In this document: positions 8,423 to 17,411 of the stretch, in pieces | How the letters are laid out: the number at the start of each line of letters is the position of its first letter | How positions within the stretch are numbered: position 1 is the stretch's first letter | Source: Pseudomonas sp. ADAK13 | GTDB lineage: Bacteria > Pseudomonadota > Gammaproteobacteria > Pseudomonadales > Pseudomonadaceae | Length of the DNA: 64,000 bases | Direction of reading: 5' to 3' | NCBI RefSeq assembly: GCF_012935715.1 | Contig: NZ_CP052860.1 | Span: 6,014,001-6,078,000 of the forward strand | Program-made: the position numbers and the translations under genes | The notes under the pieces: generated by a model | Seen by the model: only the letters and a program-made list of their open reading frames with translations | Told to the model about the DNA's origin: nothing | The model's database searches: none

Positions 8423-11400
8423 TTAAATGCGTTCCATCTTCGGGAGCCATACCCGAATCAACGAAAACAATCGGTCAAGGTCGATGGGCTTGGCCAGGTA
8501 ATCGTTGGAGCCCGCTGCCAGGCAGCGCTCCTGATCGTCCTTCATGGCCTTGGCCGTTACCGCGATGATCGGCAGTTTGCGCCAGCGCGGGTCCTGGCGG
8601 ATCAAGGCCGTGGCCTCGTAACCGTCCATCTCCGGCATCATCACGTCCATCAACACCAGGTCGATGTCATCGACCTCATTGAGCTTCTCGATCGCCTCAC
8701 GGCCGTTACGGCCAATGACGACAATCGCGCCCTTGTGTTCCAGGGCGCTGGTGAGGGCGAAGATATTGCGCACATCGTCATCCACCAGCAGCACCTTGCG
8801 CCCCTCGAAGACCTTGTCGCGACTGCGGGCGGTCCTGAGCATTGTCTGGCGTTCATGGGACAACTTGGATTCGACTTTGTGCAGAAAGAGTGTGACTTCG
8901 TCCAGCAGGCGCTCGGGAGAACGGGCGCCCTTGATGATGATCGAGCGCGAATACTTACGCAGTTCGGCCTCTTCGTCCCGGGTCAGGTTGCGCCCGGTGT
9001 AGACGATTACCGGCGGGAACGAACAGATGTCTTCGGTGGACATGCGCTTGAGCAACTCGTTGCCCAGCATGTCCGGCAGCTTGAGGTCGATGATCATGCA
9101 GTCGTAGATATTGTTGCGCAACAGGTCCAGGGCTTCCTGGGCGAAGCCAACGGCAGTGATTTCGATGTCATCGTCGCCGATCAGGCGGGCAATGCTGTCG
9201 CGCTGCAAGTCGTCGTCTTCCACCAGCAGGATGCGCTTGACCTTTTGCGTCAGCTTGGCCTCCAGGCGCGCAAAGACATCCTTGAGTTCTTCACGGGTGG
9301 TCGGCTTGACCGCATACCCCACGGCGCCCATGTGCATGGCCGCCTCGACGCGGTCTTCGACGGAAATCACATGCACCGGGATGTGCCGGGTCCCGGCGTG
9401 TTCCTTGAGGCGTTGCAGCACGGTCAATCCGGAATGGTCCGGCAGGCGCATGTCCAGCAGGATGGCATCGGGAATGTACTGTTCCGCCAGGCTGTAGCCT
9501 TCGTCCGCGCCATGGGCCACCAGGCAGTGGTAACCGAGTTCATGGGCGAGGTCGAACAGAATGCGCGCAAAGTTCGGCTCGTCTTCCACCACCAGGATGC
9601 AGCGGGTGGTAAACGGTGCCTTGTCACGGTCATCGATGAAGCGCGGGATCTGCGCCGCGTCGGCGACAGGCAGCGGCGAAACCTTGACCGGGGCCGGCGC
9701 GGGGGCCGGGACCACCACACGCGGCGCCTCGATGGCCGGTGCGTCTGCGTCACGCTCAACGTAGTGTTCCGGCAGCACCAGGGTAAAGACGCTGCCCTGG
9801 CCCGGCTCACTGGTCACACTGATGTACCCGCCCAGCAGGCTGGCCAGGTCACGGGAGATCGACAGCCCCAGGCCGGTACCGCCGTAACGGCGGTTGGTGG
9901 TGCCATCGGCCTGGCGGAAGGCTTCGAAGATGCTTTCCTGCTGGTCCGGCGCAATTCCGATCCCTGAGTCGCGCACGGTGAAGGCAATGCCCTCGTCCGG
10001 CTGGCGGGAGACCGTCAGGCTGACTTGGCCCTTCTCGGTGAACTTGACCGCGTTGGACAGCAGGTTCTTCAGAATCTGCTCCAGGCGCTGGCGGTCGGTG
10101 TACAGCATGTGCGGTGAACCTTCCTGCACCTGCACCTGGAACCCGAGTTTGCGGTCGGCCGCCAGGGGCTCGAACATCCCGCGCAAACCATCCACCAGGC
10201 GCGCGACGCTGGTGTTCTCGGGGCGCATTTCCAGCTTGCCGGCCTCCACCTTGGAGATGTCGAGGATGTCGTTGATCAGGTTGAGCAAGTCGTTGCCGGC
10301 CGAATAGATCGACTCGGCAAACTTGACCTGTTCCGCGCTGAGGTTTTCCTGGGGGTTCTCTGCCAGCAGCTTGGCCAGGATCAGCGAACTGTTGAGCGGC
10401 GTGCGCAGCTCGTGGGACATGTTGGCGAGGAATTCGGACTTGTACTTGCTGGAGCGCTGCAACTCGTCGGCACGCTCTTCCAGCTCGATCTGTACGCGAT
10501 TGAGCTGGACGTTCTTCTGGTCCATGGCATCGCGCTGTTCGGCCAGGGTCTGGGTCTGCTCGGCCAACTGTTCGTTGGTCTGCTCCAGTTCCGCCTGCTG
10601 GGTTTCCAGGTGCGCCTGGGACTCCTTGAGAATGCGTGACTGCTCTTCCAGCTCTTCGTTGGCGGTCTTGAGTTCTTCCTGCTGAACCTGCAGCTCTTCA
10701 TTGAGCTGTTGGGTTTCGGCCAATACTTCCTGCAAACGCTGGCGATAACGGGCGGCTTCGATGGACGTGCCGATGTTGTCGGCAATCAACTCCAGCAATT
10801 CCACGTCACGTTCATCCAGCTCGCGCAGGAAGCCCAGTTCGATCACACCGTTGACCCGGCCATCATCGCTGGTCGGCACCACCAGCACACTGCGGGTTGG
10901 GCCCTCGCCCAGGCCTGAACTGACCTTGAAGTAGTCCACTGGCACATCGTCGAGGCGAATCAGGCGGTCCTGGCGGGCCGACTGGCCGACGATGCCTTCA
11001 TCGTTGTAGATCGACTGTTCCTGCTGCTCTTGCTCACGGGAGAAGCCATAGGTGGCCACCCGAGTGAGGCCGCCGTGCTCTTCACGCACATACAGCGCGG
11101 CCACCGCCGAGCCCATGTATTGGGCGAAGAACTGCAACACATTGCGGCCCAGCATGTTCAAGGTCAGCTGGCCCAGCACCTGTTCGGCCAGTTCGGTCTG
11201 GCCGTTGCGCAGCCACGCTTGCTGTTCAAGGCGCTTGGCAATCCTCTGTTGCGACTCGAGGTTTTCGCTGTAACTTGTTGATAGCTCTAATAGATTTTTT
11301 CTTCCGATATACGCCAGGATGCCGCTCAGCCCGAGCACAAACACCAGGTACAGGCTGACGCTGATAATGGTGGTGCGAGTGACGTCTTCATTGCGGCTGA

Positions 11401-11920
11401 TGCGGAACTGTTGCTCCATCGCCACCGCCCGGTCGTACTCCTTGCGGATCTCGTCTGTCAGGCTCTTGCCACGCCCGGCTTTCACGGCCGAACGGTAATC
11501 GCCGTTCTGGCGCTGCATATCAATCATGGACTGGGCGTAGGTGTTCCACGCCATTTGCAGCGACTCCAGGCGCTTGAGTCGGTCCACCTGCTCCGGGTTA
11601 TCCGCCACCAGCACCTGCAAGTTGCGCAGGTCGGAGATGATCCGCGGCTTGGCTACTTCGTAGGGGTCGAGGAAATGCTCGTCGCCAGTGATCAAAAAGC
11701 CGCGCATGCCGGTTTCCAGGTCAACCGTCAGCTTTGAGGTTTCGTTGAGGTTGTTGATTACCCGGTCGGTGTGTTCGACCCACTGGATCACCGACAACAG
11801 GTAGGTGATCAGGCACACGAAAAACACCGCGCTGAGCACGCCGACACCCAGGGGCAATGCCACGTTGCGGCTCAACAGTTTACGGAAGCTTTTCTCATCG
11901 ACTGACGACGCGGGAGTCAT
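8423..11920 (-). CDS. Large hybrid histidine kinase: CHASE3-GAF-kinase-three receivers
   Basis: About 1165 residues. Membrane helices near residues 15-40 and 185-205 flank a periplasmic CHASE3-like sensor (NETSKLTVDLETGMRGFLIT is typical). Then come a GAF domain (about 255-380), a long coiled coil rich in Glu/Gln (about 385-500), HisKA with FLANMSHELRTPLNS, ATPase motifs (NLLSNAVKFT, DSGIGIAPDQ, GTGLGLSISRDLA) and three receivers with Asp in ILLDMRLPDHSG, MIIDLKLPDMLG and VLMDVMMPEMDG. It heads the minus-strand signalling operon. The ATG at 11920 has AAGG about eight bases upstream and places CHASE3 correctly; an in-frame ATG 45 bases earlier lacks a better site. Confidence 0.92.
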   Translation of the reverse strand: MTPASSVDEKSFRKLLSRNVALPLGVGVLSAVFFVCLITYLLSVIQWVEHTDRVINNLNETSKLTVDLETGMRGFLITGDEHFLDPYEVAKPRIISDLRNLQVLVADNPEQVDRLKRLESLQMAWNTYAQSMIDMQRQNGDYRSAVKAGRGKSLTDEIRKEYDRAVAMEQQFRISRNEDVTRTTIISVSLYLVFVLGLSGILAYIGRKNLLELSTSYSENLESQQRIAKRLEQQAWLRNGQTELAEQVLGQLTLNMLGRNVLQFFAQYMGSAVAALYVREEHGGLTRVATYGFSREQEQQEQSIYNDEGIVGQSARQDRLIRLDDVPVDYFKVSSGLGEGPTRSVLVVPTSDDGRVNGVIELGFLRELDERDVELLELIADNIGTSIEAARYRQRLQEVLAETQQLNEELQVQQEELKTANEELEEQSRILKESQAHLETQQAELEQTNEQLAEQTQTLAEQRDAMDQKNVQLNRVQIELEERADELQRSSKYKSEFLANMSHELRTPLNSSLILAKLLAENPQENLSAEQVKFAESIYSAGNDLLNLINDILDISKVEAGKLEMRPENTSVARLVDGLRGMFEPLAADRKLGFQVQVQEGSPHMLYTDRQRLEQILKNLLSNAVKFTEKGQVSLTVSRQPDEGIAFTVRDSGIGIAPDQQESIFEAFRQADGTTNRRYGGTGLGLSISRDLASLLGGYISVTSEPGQGSVFTLVLPEHYVERDADAPAIEAPRVVVPAPAPAPVKVSPLPVADAAQIPRFIDDRDKAPFTTRCILVVEDEPNFARILFDLAHELGYHCLVAHGADEGYSLAEQYIPDAILLDMRLPDHSGLTVLQRLKEHAGTRHIPVHVISVEDRVEAAMHMGAVGYAVKPTTREELKDVFARLEAKLTQKVKRILLVEDDDLQRDSIARLIGDDDIEITAVGFAQEALDLLRNNIYDCMIIDLKLPDMLGNELLKRMSTEDICSFPPVIVYTGRNLTRDEEAELRKYSRSIIIKGARSPERLLDEVTLFLHKVESKLSHERQTMLRTARSRDKVFEGRKVLLVDDDVRNIFALTSALEHKGAIVVIGRNGREAIEKLNEVDDIDLVLMDVMMPEMDGYEATALIRQDPRWRKLPIIAVTAKAMKDDQERCLAAGSNDYLAKPIDLDRLFSLIRVWLPKMERI

Positions 11921-12243
11921 GGGGATGCCTTGGCCAAATGCGGAAAAACGAGGAGTTTGCCCCAAAGTCGCGCCTGAGCGCTATTTTTCTGCCCGCATTG
12001 GCCACATTTACTGCATAAGTTATTGAAAAATATACGAGCGCCTGTGTTTTTCTACAGGTTGCAATGTGCGCTGAAACGCGGCTTCGGCACACCACGACTG
12101 AGTAACACCGGAGGACATTCCTACGCATTCCCGGCACAATGCCTACCTTGTTTCGGGAACTTGCCGAGATTGACGCAACTCATTAGAGGATGGTCTTTCA
12201 ACTGATCAAGACCTGTACCCTCCACTTCTCGGGAACTCTCACT
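11921..12243. other. Intergenic region between divergent signalling genes
   Basis: 323 bases with no supportable gene. It must carry the promoters for the minus-strand hybrid-kinase operon and the plus-strand receiver. I see an AT-rich stretch around 12000-12045 but no convincing promoter pair or dyad. Confidence 0.5.
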
Positions 12244-12603
12244 ATGTCCGCCGCAGCCTCCACCATCCTTGTAGTCGAAGACGACGCCATCGTGCGCATG
12301 CTGATCGTCGATGTCCTCGAAGAGCTGGAGTTCCAGGTGCTTGAAGCGGCAGACGCCGAAAGCGCCCTGGGTATCGTCAACAATTCCGCGCTGACCATCG
12401 ACTTGATGATGACCGACGTCGGCCTGCCAGACATGGACGGCAAGCAGTTGGCCGTCAAAGCGCGTGAATCACGCCCCGCCCTGCCCATCCTGTTTGCCAG
12501 CGGCTACGCAGAAAATATCGACGTGCCGGACGGCATGCAGGTCATCGCCAAACCCTTCTCGATTGATCAACTTCGCGACAAAGTAAAATCCATGCTGGCC
12601 TGA
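12244..12603 (+). CDS. Stand-alone response-regulator receiver
   Basis: A 119-residue CheY-like domain without output: VVEDDA at 10-15, phospho-acceptor in LMMTDVGLPDMDG (D58), FASGYAEN and AKPF. It resembles the C-terminal receiver of the kinase at 3653-5323 (LLISDVGLPGMNG, FITGYAEH, TKPF), so the two may share a partner. The ATG at 12244 gives a normal receiver N terminus; the in-frame extension to 12190 adds residues that fit no domain. It diverges from the large hybrid kinase operon. Confidence 0.85.
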   Translation: MSAAASTILVVEDDAIVRMLIVDVLEELEFQVLEAADAESALGIVNNSALTIDLMMTDVGLPDMDGKQLAVKARESRPALPILFASGYAENIDVPDGMQVIAKPFSIDQLRDKVKSMLA

Positions 12604-12653
12604 TTTCCTCGGTCACTTGCGTGATTGCCCCCGCACAAACCAACTAATTCTTT

Positions 12654-12695
12654 CGTTTGACTAGCGAGTCTGAATTTTGCTGCTAGTTTCAAACG
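12654..12695. promoter_or_regulatory. Inverted repeat upstream of the envelope gene cluster
   Basis: CGTTTGACTAGC is mirrored by GCTAG-TT-TCAAACG across 16 bases. The position, about 90-130 bases before the first gene of the long run, suits an operator or a structured leader. No known regulator site is recognised. Confidence 0.45.
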
Positions 12696-12728
12696 ACATG
12701 TCCTACAAGAAATAGTGAAAAAGGACAG

Positions 12729-12758
12729 CCCGATAGCCTGTTTAAACACGCTATCGGG
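12729..12758. promoter_or_regulatory. Perfect 9-bp stem-loop in the leader of the first cluster gene
   Basis: CCCGATAGC and GCTATCGGG flank a 12-base loop containing the palindrome GTTTAAAC. It lies 28 bases before the ATG at 12787 and is not followed by a T-tract, so an RNA leader structure or operator is more likely than a terminator. Confidence 0.45.
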
Positions 12759-12786
12759 AACGTCACCAGGGAATTGGGGAGTTGTC

Positions 12787-13578
12787 ATGTGCAGGTCATC
12801 GTATCTTCCGGCATTCGTGCTGGCGTCATCCGTGTTGCCTATGTTTGCGGCCCACGCCGATAACGCCGAGACCGCCAACAAGAGCAACAACCCCCTGAAC
12901 CTCGCGCCGGGCGCGAACCTGCAGGATTACTACACCCCCAGGCTCTTCGACAGTAATGCCCACACTAATGACCTGCTGCTGCGAGGCACATTGCCGGTAG
13001 CCCCGTCGGATTTCATTGGCGTGCCCCAGTTACTGCGCGCCACCCTGCCCCTGAGCACCCGTCCCGACCCCCACAGCGGCTACAGCACCGGGATCGGCGA
13101 CCTGAACCTGTTCGATATTTTCCTGCTCAAGACCGACGGCGTGCAGTTGGGCATTGGTCCGCAAATCACCGCGCCCACTGCCGAACACGATGAGCTGGGC
13201 ACCGGCAAATGGCAGGCGGGCCTTGCGGCGGTGGCCATCGATGCGTCGCCCCGTGGCCTGCTTGGCGCACTGGTGCAATACCAAAGCTCGTTCGCCGGGG
13301 ACCGCGACCGGGCTCATGTGGAAAGTGCCACCTTCCAGCCCTTCGTCATGCATAACCTGCCCAAGGGCTGGTACTTGCGCTCCACCGGCACCTGGACCTT
13401 CGACCTGAAGAACGACACCCATTACATCCCGATCGGTTTCGGTGTGGGCAAGGCGTGGAAAGCCGGGACCAATATCCTCAATGCCTACGTCGAACCGCAG
13501 TGGACCGTCGCCCGCAAAGGCGATGGCCTGCCGCAGTTCACCCTGTTTGCCGGGATCAACGTGACGTTTGGGAAATAA
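12787..13578 (+). CDS. Outer-membrane beta-barrel, putative transporter
   Basis: 263 residues with a signal peptide ending near AAHADNAE (cleavage about residue 24-26) and alternating barrel-like strands ending in a C-terminal FAGINVTFGK strand. It shares the segment GP-x4-PTAE-x-D-x-LGTGKW-x-GLA with the barrel encoded at 17408-18445 (GPTAMFPTAEKDVLGTGK), so the two are homologues. Related barrels include the phenol MetA-pathway type outer-membrane proteins thought to import hydrophobic compounds; substrate unknown. The ATG at 12787 is preceded by GGGGAG and opens a good signal peptide, whereas the frame extension to 12715 does not. First gene of the long co-directional run. Confidence 0.75.
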   Translation: MCRSSYLPAFVLASSVLPMFAAHADNAETANKSNNPLNLAPGANLQDYYTPRLFDSNAHTNDLLLRGTLPVAPSDFIGVPQLLRATLPLSTRPDPHSGYSTGIGDLNLFDIFLLKTDGVQLGIGPQITAPTAEHDELGTGKWQAGLAAVAIDASPRGLLGALVQYQSSFAGDRDRAHVESATFQPFVMHNLPKGWYLRSTGTWTFDLKNDTHYIPIGFGVGKAWKAGTNILNAYVEPQWTVARKGDGLPQFTLFAGINVTFGK

Positions 13579-13587
13579 GGAAGTGTC

Positions 13588-15033
13588 ATGCACGCTCTGA
13601 TTCGTAGTGCCGGTTTCTGCCTGTTAACCCTGGCCGCCGGTGTACAGGCACAGCCCCTGGATACACGCATCGGCCCGATCACCATGGAGGGCGAGCTGCC
13701 GGCCCACAGCGAAATTGCCAAGCTGTATGGCGAGCTGGATTTCCAGCAGGCCACCCAGAGTTTTCTCTGGGCCTTGCCGCTGGTGTCCTACGCCCAATGG
13801 CAGGACGAATTCAGCACCAAGCTCGGCGCGCGCAGCGGCGACCTGATGGTGCTGACCACCTACGAAGACAAGCTGGGGGTGATCACTGCCAACGCCACCA
13901 CGCCTTACATTCTCGGCTTCGTCGACCTCAACGAGACCGGCCCGCTGGTGATCGAGCTACCGCCGGGGCCAACAGCCGGCGGTGTCGGCGACTTCTGGCA
14001 ACGGGCAATCATCGACATGGGCCAGACCGGCCCCGACCAAGGCAAAGGCGGCAAGTACCTGGTACTGCCGCCGGGCCAGGAACCCCCCGCCGATGCCGGC
14101 AAGTATTATTTGGCCAAGTCAGAAACCATGAACGTGCTGGTGGGCTTTCGCGTGCTCGACCCCGACCCGGCCAAGGGCAAGGCATTGGTCGAACAATTCA
14201 AGATGTACCCCTACGCCCAACGCGCCAACCCGGCCAAGACCCGCTTGCTGTCCCCTGGCGGCAAACCCTGGTCCGGCACCCAGCCACGGGGCATGGCCTA
14301 TTGGGAGCGCCTGCACGGGATTATCCAGAAAGAACCGGTCAACGAGCGTGACCGCTTCTATATGGCAATGCTCTCCAGCCTGGGTATCGAAAAGGACAAA
14401 CCGTTCAACCCCAACGATCGACAGCGCCAGGCCCTGGAGCAAGGTGCACAGATGGGCGAGCTGATCGCCAAGGCCAACGCCTTCGCCAAGCGTTTCCCCC
14501 AGGCCCAGTACTGGAAAGACCGGCAATGGGACACGGTGCTGAACATTACCGAACCGTCCCAGCGCGTGGCCTACTACGATCAGCTCTGGGAACGCAGCGC
14601 CTGGTTCTATGAGGCCGTGACCAACACCAAGGGCATGGTCTCCAAGACCCCGGGCCTGGGCCAGACGTACCTGGGCGCCTATACCGACAACAAGGGCCAA
14701 TGGCTCGACGGTGGCCAGTCTTACACCCTGCACGTGCCCGCCAACCCGCCGGCCAAGCAGTTCTGGTCATTGACCGTGTATGACATCGCCAGCCGCTGCC
14801 TGATCGACAACCCGCAGCGTAAAGCGGACCTGTCGTCACGCCAGGACCTGAAGAAAAATGCGGACGGATCGGTAGATCTTTACTTTGGCCCTCACGCGCC
14901 AAAAGACTTCGAGAGCAACTGGGTGCAAACTCTGCCCGGCAAACACTGGTTCAGCTATTTCCGACTGTACGCCCCCACCGAGGCCTACTTCGATAAAAGC
15001 TGGAAACTCGACGACATCAGACTGATTCAGTAA
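13588..15033 (+). CDS. Exported DUF1254/DUF1214 protein (first copy)
   Basis: 481 residues with a signal peptide (about 1-21, VQAQPLD). The N-terminal half is DUF1254-like (FLWALPLVSYAQWQDEF, TPYILGFVDLNETGPLVIELPPG). The C-terminal part is DUF1214-like (VPANPPAKQFWSLTVYD, NADGSVDLYFGPHAP, WVQTLPGKHWFSYFRLYAP). The family is widespread in proteobacterial envelopes and has no settled biochemical role. AAGGAAG lies five bases before the start. It sits nine bases after the barrel gene and 12 bases before a second family member, so the two copies are surely co-transcribed. Confidence 0.85.
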   Translation: MHALIRSAGFCLLTLAAGVQAQPLDTRIGPITMEGELPAHSEIAKLYGELDFQQATQSFLWALPLVSYAQWQDEFSTKLGARSGDLMVLTTYEDKLGVITANATTPYILGFVDLNETGPLVIELPPGPTAGGVGDFWQRAIIDMGQTGPDQGKGGKYLVLPPGQEPPADAGKYYLAKSETMNVLVGFRVLDPDPAKGKALVEQFKMYPYAQRANPAKTRLLSPGGKPWSGTQPRGMAYWERLHGIIQKEPVNERDRFYMAMLSSLGIEKDKPFNPNDRQRQALEQGAQMGELIAKANAFAKRFPQAQYWKDRQWDTVLNITEPSQRVAYYDQLWERSAWFYEAVTNTKGMVSKTPGLGQTYLGAYTDNKGQWLDGGQSYTLHVPANPPAKQFWSLTVYDIASRCLIDNPQRKADLSSRQDLKKNADGSVDLYFGPHAPKDFESNWVQTLPGKHWFSYFRLYAPTEAYFDKSWKLDDIRLIQ

Positions 15034-15045
15034 GGACGCAACAAC

Positions 15046-16446
15046 ATGATTCGAACTCCGACGCGCCTGCTGTTGGCGAGCCTCTCGATTCTCATGAGCA
15101 CCGGCGCCTGGGCCGACTTCACCGCGACGCCGAGTGAAGCCCGGGCCATCGCCAAGGAAGCCTACCTCTATGGCTTCCCGGTGGTGGAGATGTACAAGAC
15201 CCTCTACACCCAGGCCGTCGACAAGACCGGGCCAAACTACAAGGCACCGTTCAACCATATCGGCAACACCGCGCAGCTGTTCACACCCAAAGACACTGCG
15301 TTCGTCACGCCGAACTCCGACACGCCCTACTCTTTCGTCTGGCTGGACCTGCGCGCCGAACCGGTGGTGCTGACCCTGCCGAAGATCGAAGACAACCGCT
15401 ACTACTCGGTGCAGTTGATCGACCTCTACACCCAGAACTTCGGCTACCTGGGCACCCGCAGCACCGGCAACAACGGCGGGCACTACATGATCGCCGGCCC
15501 CAACTGGAAAGGTCAGCAGCCCCCCAATGTCGACCGCGTGGTGTACAGCGAAAGCAACATCGCCTACGCGCTGTACCGCACACAGTTGTTCGATGACAAG
15601 GACCTGGGCAAGGTCAAGCAGATTCAAAGCGGCTACAAGGTCCAGACCCTCAGCAACTACGTGAACCAACCCAAACCCGTCAAGCCGCCGAAGATTGCCT
15701 GGCCCAAGCCAACCCCGACCATGAGCGACAGCATCCACCTGTTCCGCTACCTGAACTTCATGCTGGGTTACGCAGCCCCTCAGGACAGTGAGAAAGACGT
15801 GCTCGCGCGGTTTGCCAAAATCGGCGTCGAGGCGGGCAAGCCGTTTGACCTCAAGGCCCTGACAGTTGAGCAACGCAAGGCGCTGGAAGACGGGATTGCC
15901 GACGGCAAGGCCGAATTTGCCGCGTTCAAGAAAGACAAGATCGACACTCACCAGGTTGCCAGCGGTGACTTTTTCGGTTCGCGGGACCACCTCAACAACA
16001 ATTATCTGTATCGCTACGTGGGCGCCAACCTCGGGATCTTCGGCAACTCGACAGATGAAGCCGCCTACTTGAGCTACTTCGTCGACAGCGAGGGCAAACC
16101 GGCCAACGGTGCACGTCACAGCTACACCGTGCATTTTGCCAAGGACCAACTGCCACCGGCCGAGGCGTTCTGGTCGCTGACCATGTACGACGCCAAGACC
16201 AAGCTGCTGGTGCCCAACCTGAAGAAGCGCTACCTGCTCAACTCGCGGATGTTGCCCAACTTCAAGTTTGACGCCGACGGCGGCCTGACCTTGCTGGTGG
16301 CGCACCACGAGCCACCGAAAGCCGAACAAAGCAACTGGCTGCCGGCACCACCCGGCCCGTTCTACGCCGTATTGCGCATTTACCTGCCCAAGCCTGAGGT
16401 AGGTAGCGGCCAATGGAAGCTGCCACCGCTCACACCGATCAAATAG
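15046..16446 (+). CDS. Exported DUF1254/DUF1214 protein (second copy)
   Basis: 466 residues with a signal peptide (about 1-23, ending WADF). DUF1254: EAYLYGFPVVEMYKTLYTQ, TPNSDTPYSFVWLDLRAEPVVL and YSVQLIDLYTQNFGYLGTR. DUF1214: LPPAEAFWSLTMYDAKTKLLV, FDADGGLTLLVAHHEP and FYAVLRIYLPKP. It is the same architecture as the gene just upstream but clearly diverged, so this is an old duplication or a two-component pair and not a recent copy. The start follows AAGGA. Confidence 0.87.
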   Translation: MIRTPTRLLLASLSILMSTGAWADFTATPSEARAIAKEAYLYGFPVVEMYKTLYTQAVDKTGPNYKAPFNHIGNTAQLFTPKDTAFVTPNSDTPYSFVWLDLRAEPVVLTLPKIEDNRYYSVQLIDLYTQNFGYLGTRSTGNNGGHYMIAGPNWKGQQPPNVDRVVYSESNIAYALYRTQLFDDKDLGKVKQIQSGYKVQTLSNYVNQPKPVKPPKIAWPKPTPTMSDSIHLFRYLNFMLGYAAPQDSEKDVLARFAKIGVEAGKPFDLKALTVEQRKALEDGIADGKAEFAAFKKDKIDTHQVASGDFFGSRDHLNNNYLYRYVGANLGIFGNSTDEAAYLSYFVDSEGKPANGARHSYTVHFAKDQLPPAEAFWSLTMYDAKTKLLVPNLKKRYLLNSRMLPNFKFDADGGLTLLVAHHEPPKAEQSNWLPAPPGPFYAVLRIYLPKPEVGSGQWKLPPLTPIK

Positions 16447-16505
16447 CGCCTGATCCAGTAGCACCGCTGCACCCCTGACATCAGGCATTTACAAGGAGTA
16501 GAGCC

Positions 16506-17411
16506 ATGGTTTCACGTAGTCAATTGAGTGCGTTTACCGCCGCCACGCTGGCACTGATGCCAGGGATAGGGTTTGCCGACAATGCCAGGGATTGGCAAAA
16601 CACCCCGACGGACTTGAACATGGTGTTCGGCTACTACAACCGGCTGGACACCAACACGCCGATCGACACCTCGCTGCCGATTACCGGCCTGTCGTTGAAT
16701 GCCGACCTCTATCTGTTCCGCTACGCCCGTTCATTTGGGATTGACGGGCGCAACAGCGCGATCCAGCTCATCCAGCCTTACGCCGATATTTCGGCGTCGT
16801 TCGACAACGCGCAGTTCTTCAGCGGCACCAAGCACAACGGCGGCATGGGCGATACCCAGGTCGTGTTTGCCCACAACTTCTTCGGTGGCCCCGCCTTGAC
16901 GGCCGCCGAATTTGCCAACTGGACGCCCGAGACGTTCCTTACCGGGGCTTTCTGGTTGACGATGCCGACCGGCGACTACGACAAAGACCGCATCATCAAC
17001 ATCGGCTCCAACCGTTGGGTGTTCAAACCGGAAATCGGCTTTGGTACCCCTATTGGCCCGACCTGGCTGGAGATCAACACCTATGTGTCGCTGTTCGGCG
17101 ACAACAAGGATTACCACGGCAACAGCAAGCTCGAACAAAAGCCGCTGTATGCCATTGAAGGCCACTACAGCTACACCATCAACCGTGCGCTTTGGGTATC
17201 CCTGGACGCCACCTACAACCGTGGCGGCGAAAGCAAGATCGACGGCGACTGGCAAGACAACAAGCAGGAAAACGGCCTGCTGGGCGCCAGCCTGGGTTTT
17301 ATGCTGTCACCGCAATTTGGCGGCCTGATCGCCTATAACGACACGGTGTCCGAGCGCACCGGTTCGCCGGATGTAAACACCTGGACCTTCCGCCTGCAGT
17401 ACGTCTGGTGA
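16506..17411 (+). CDS. Outer-membrane transporter of the phenol MetA-pathway family
   Basis: 301 residues with a signal peptide (about 1-24, GIGFADN). The mature protein is barrel-like and contains the family pattern LTGAFWLTMPTGDYDKDR-INIGSNRW-FKPEIGFG and a C-terminal WTFRLQYVW strand. Members lie beside aromatic-degradation genes and are presumed to import hydrophobic substrates; no catabolic genes are present here. AAGGAG lies six bases upstream of the ATG. Its stop overlaps the next gene's start (GTGA). Confidence 0.82.
   Translation: MVSRSQLSAFTAATLALMPGIGFADNARDWQNTPTDLNMVFGYYNRLDTNTPIDTSLPITGLSLNADLYLFRYARSFGIDGRNSAIQLIQPYADISASFDNAQFFSGTKHNGGMGDTQVVFAHNFFGGPALTAAEFANWTPETFLTGAFWLTMPTGDYDKDRIINIGSNRWVFKPEIGFGTPIGPTWLEINTYVSLFGDNKDYHGNSKLEQKPLYAIEGHYSYTINRALWVSLDATYNRGGESKIDGDWQDNKQENGLLGASLGFMLSPQFGGLIAYNDTVSERTGSPDVNTWTFRLQYVW

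Noticed and set aside
7931..9967. A 678-codon plus-strand frame.
   Set aside because: Antisense to CheR and the large hybrid kinase, whose motifs are unmistakable.
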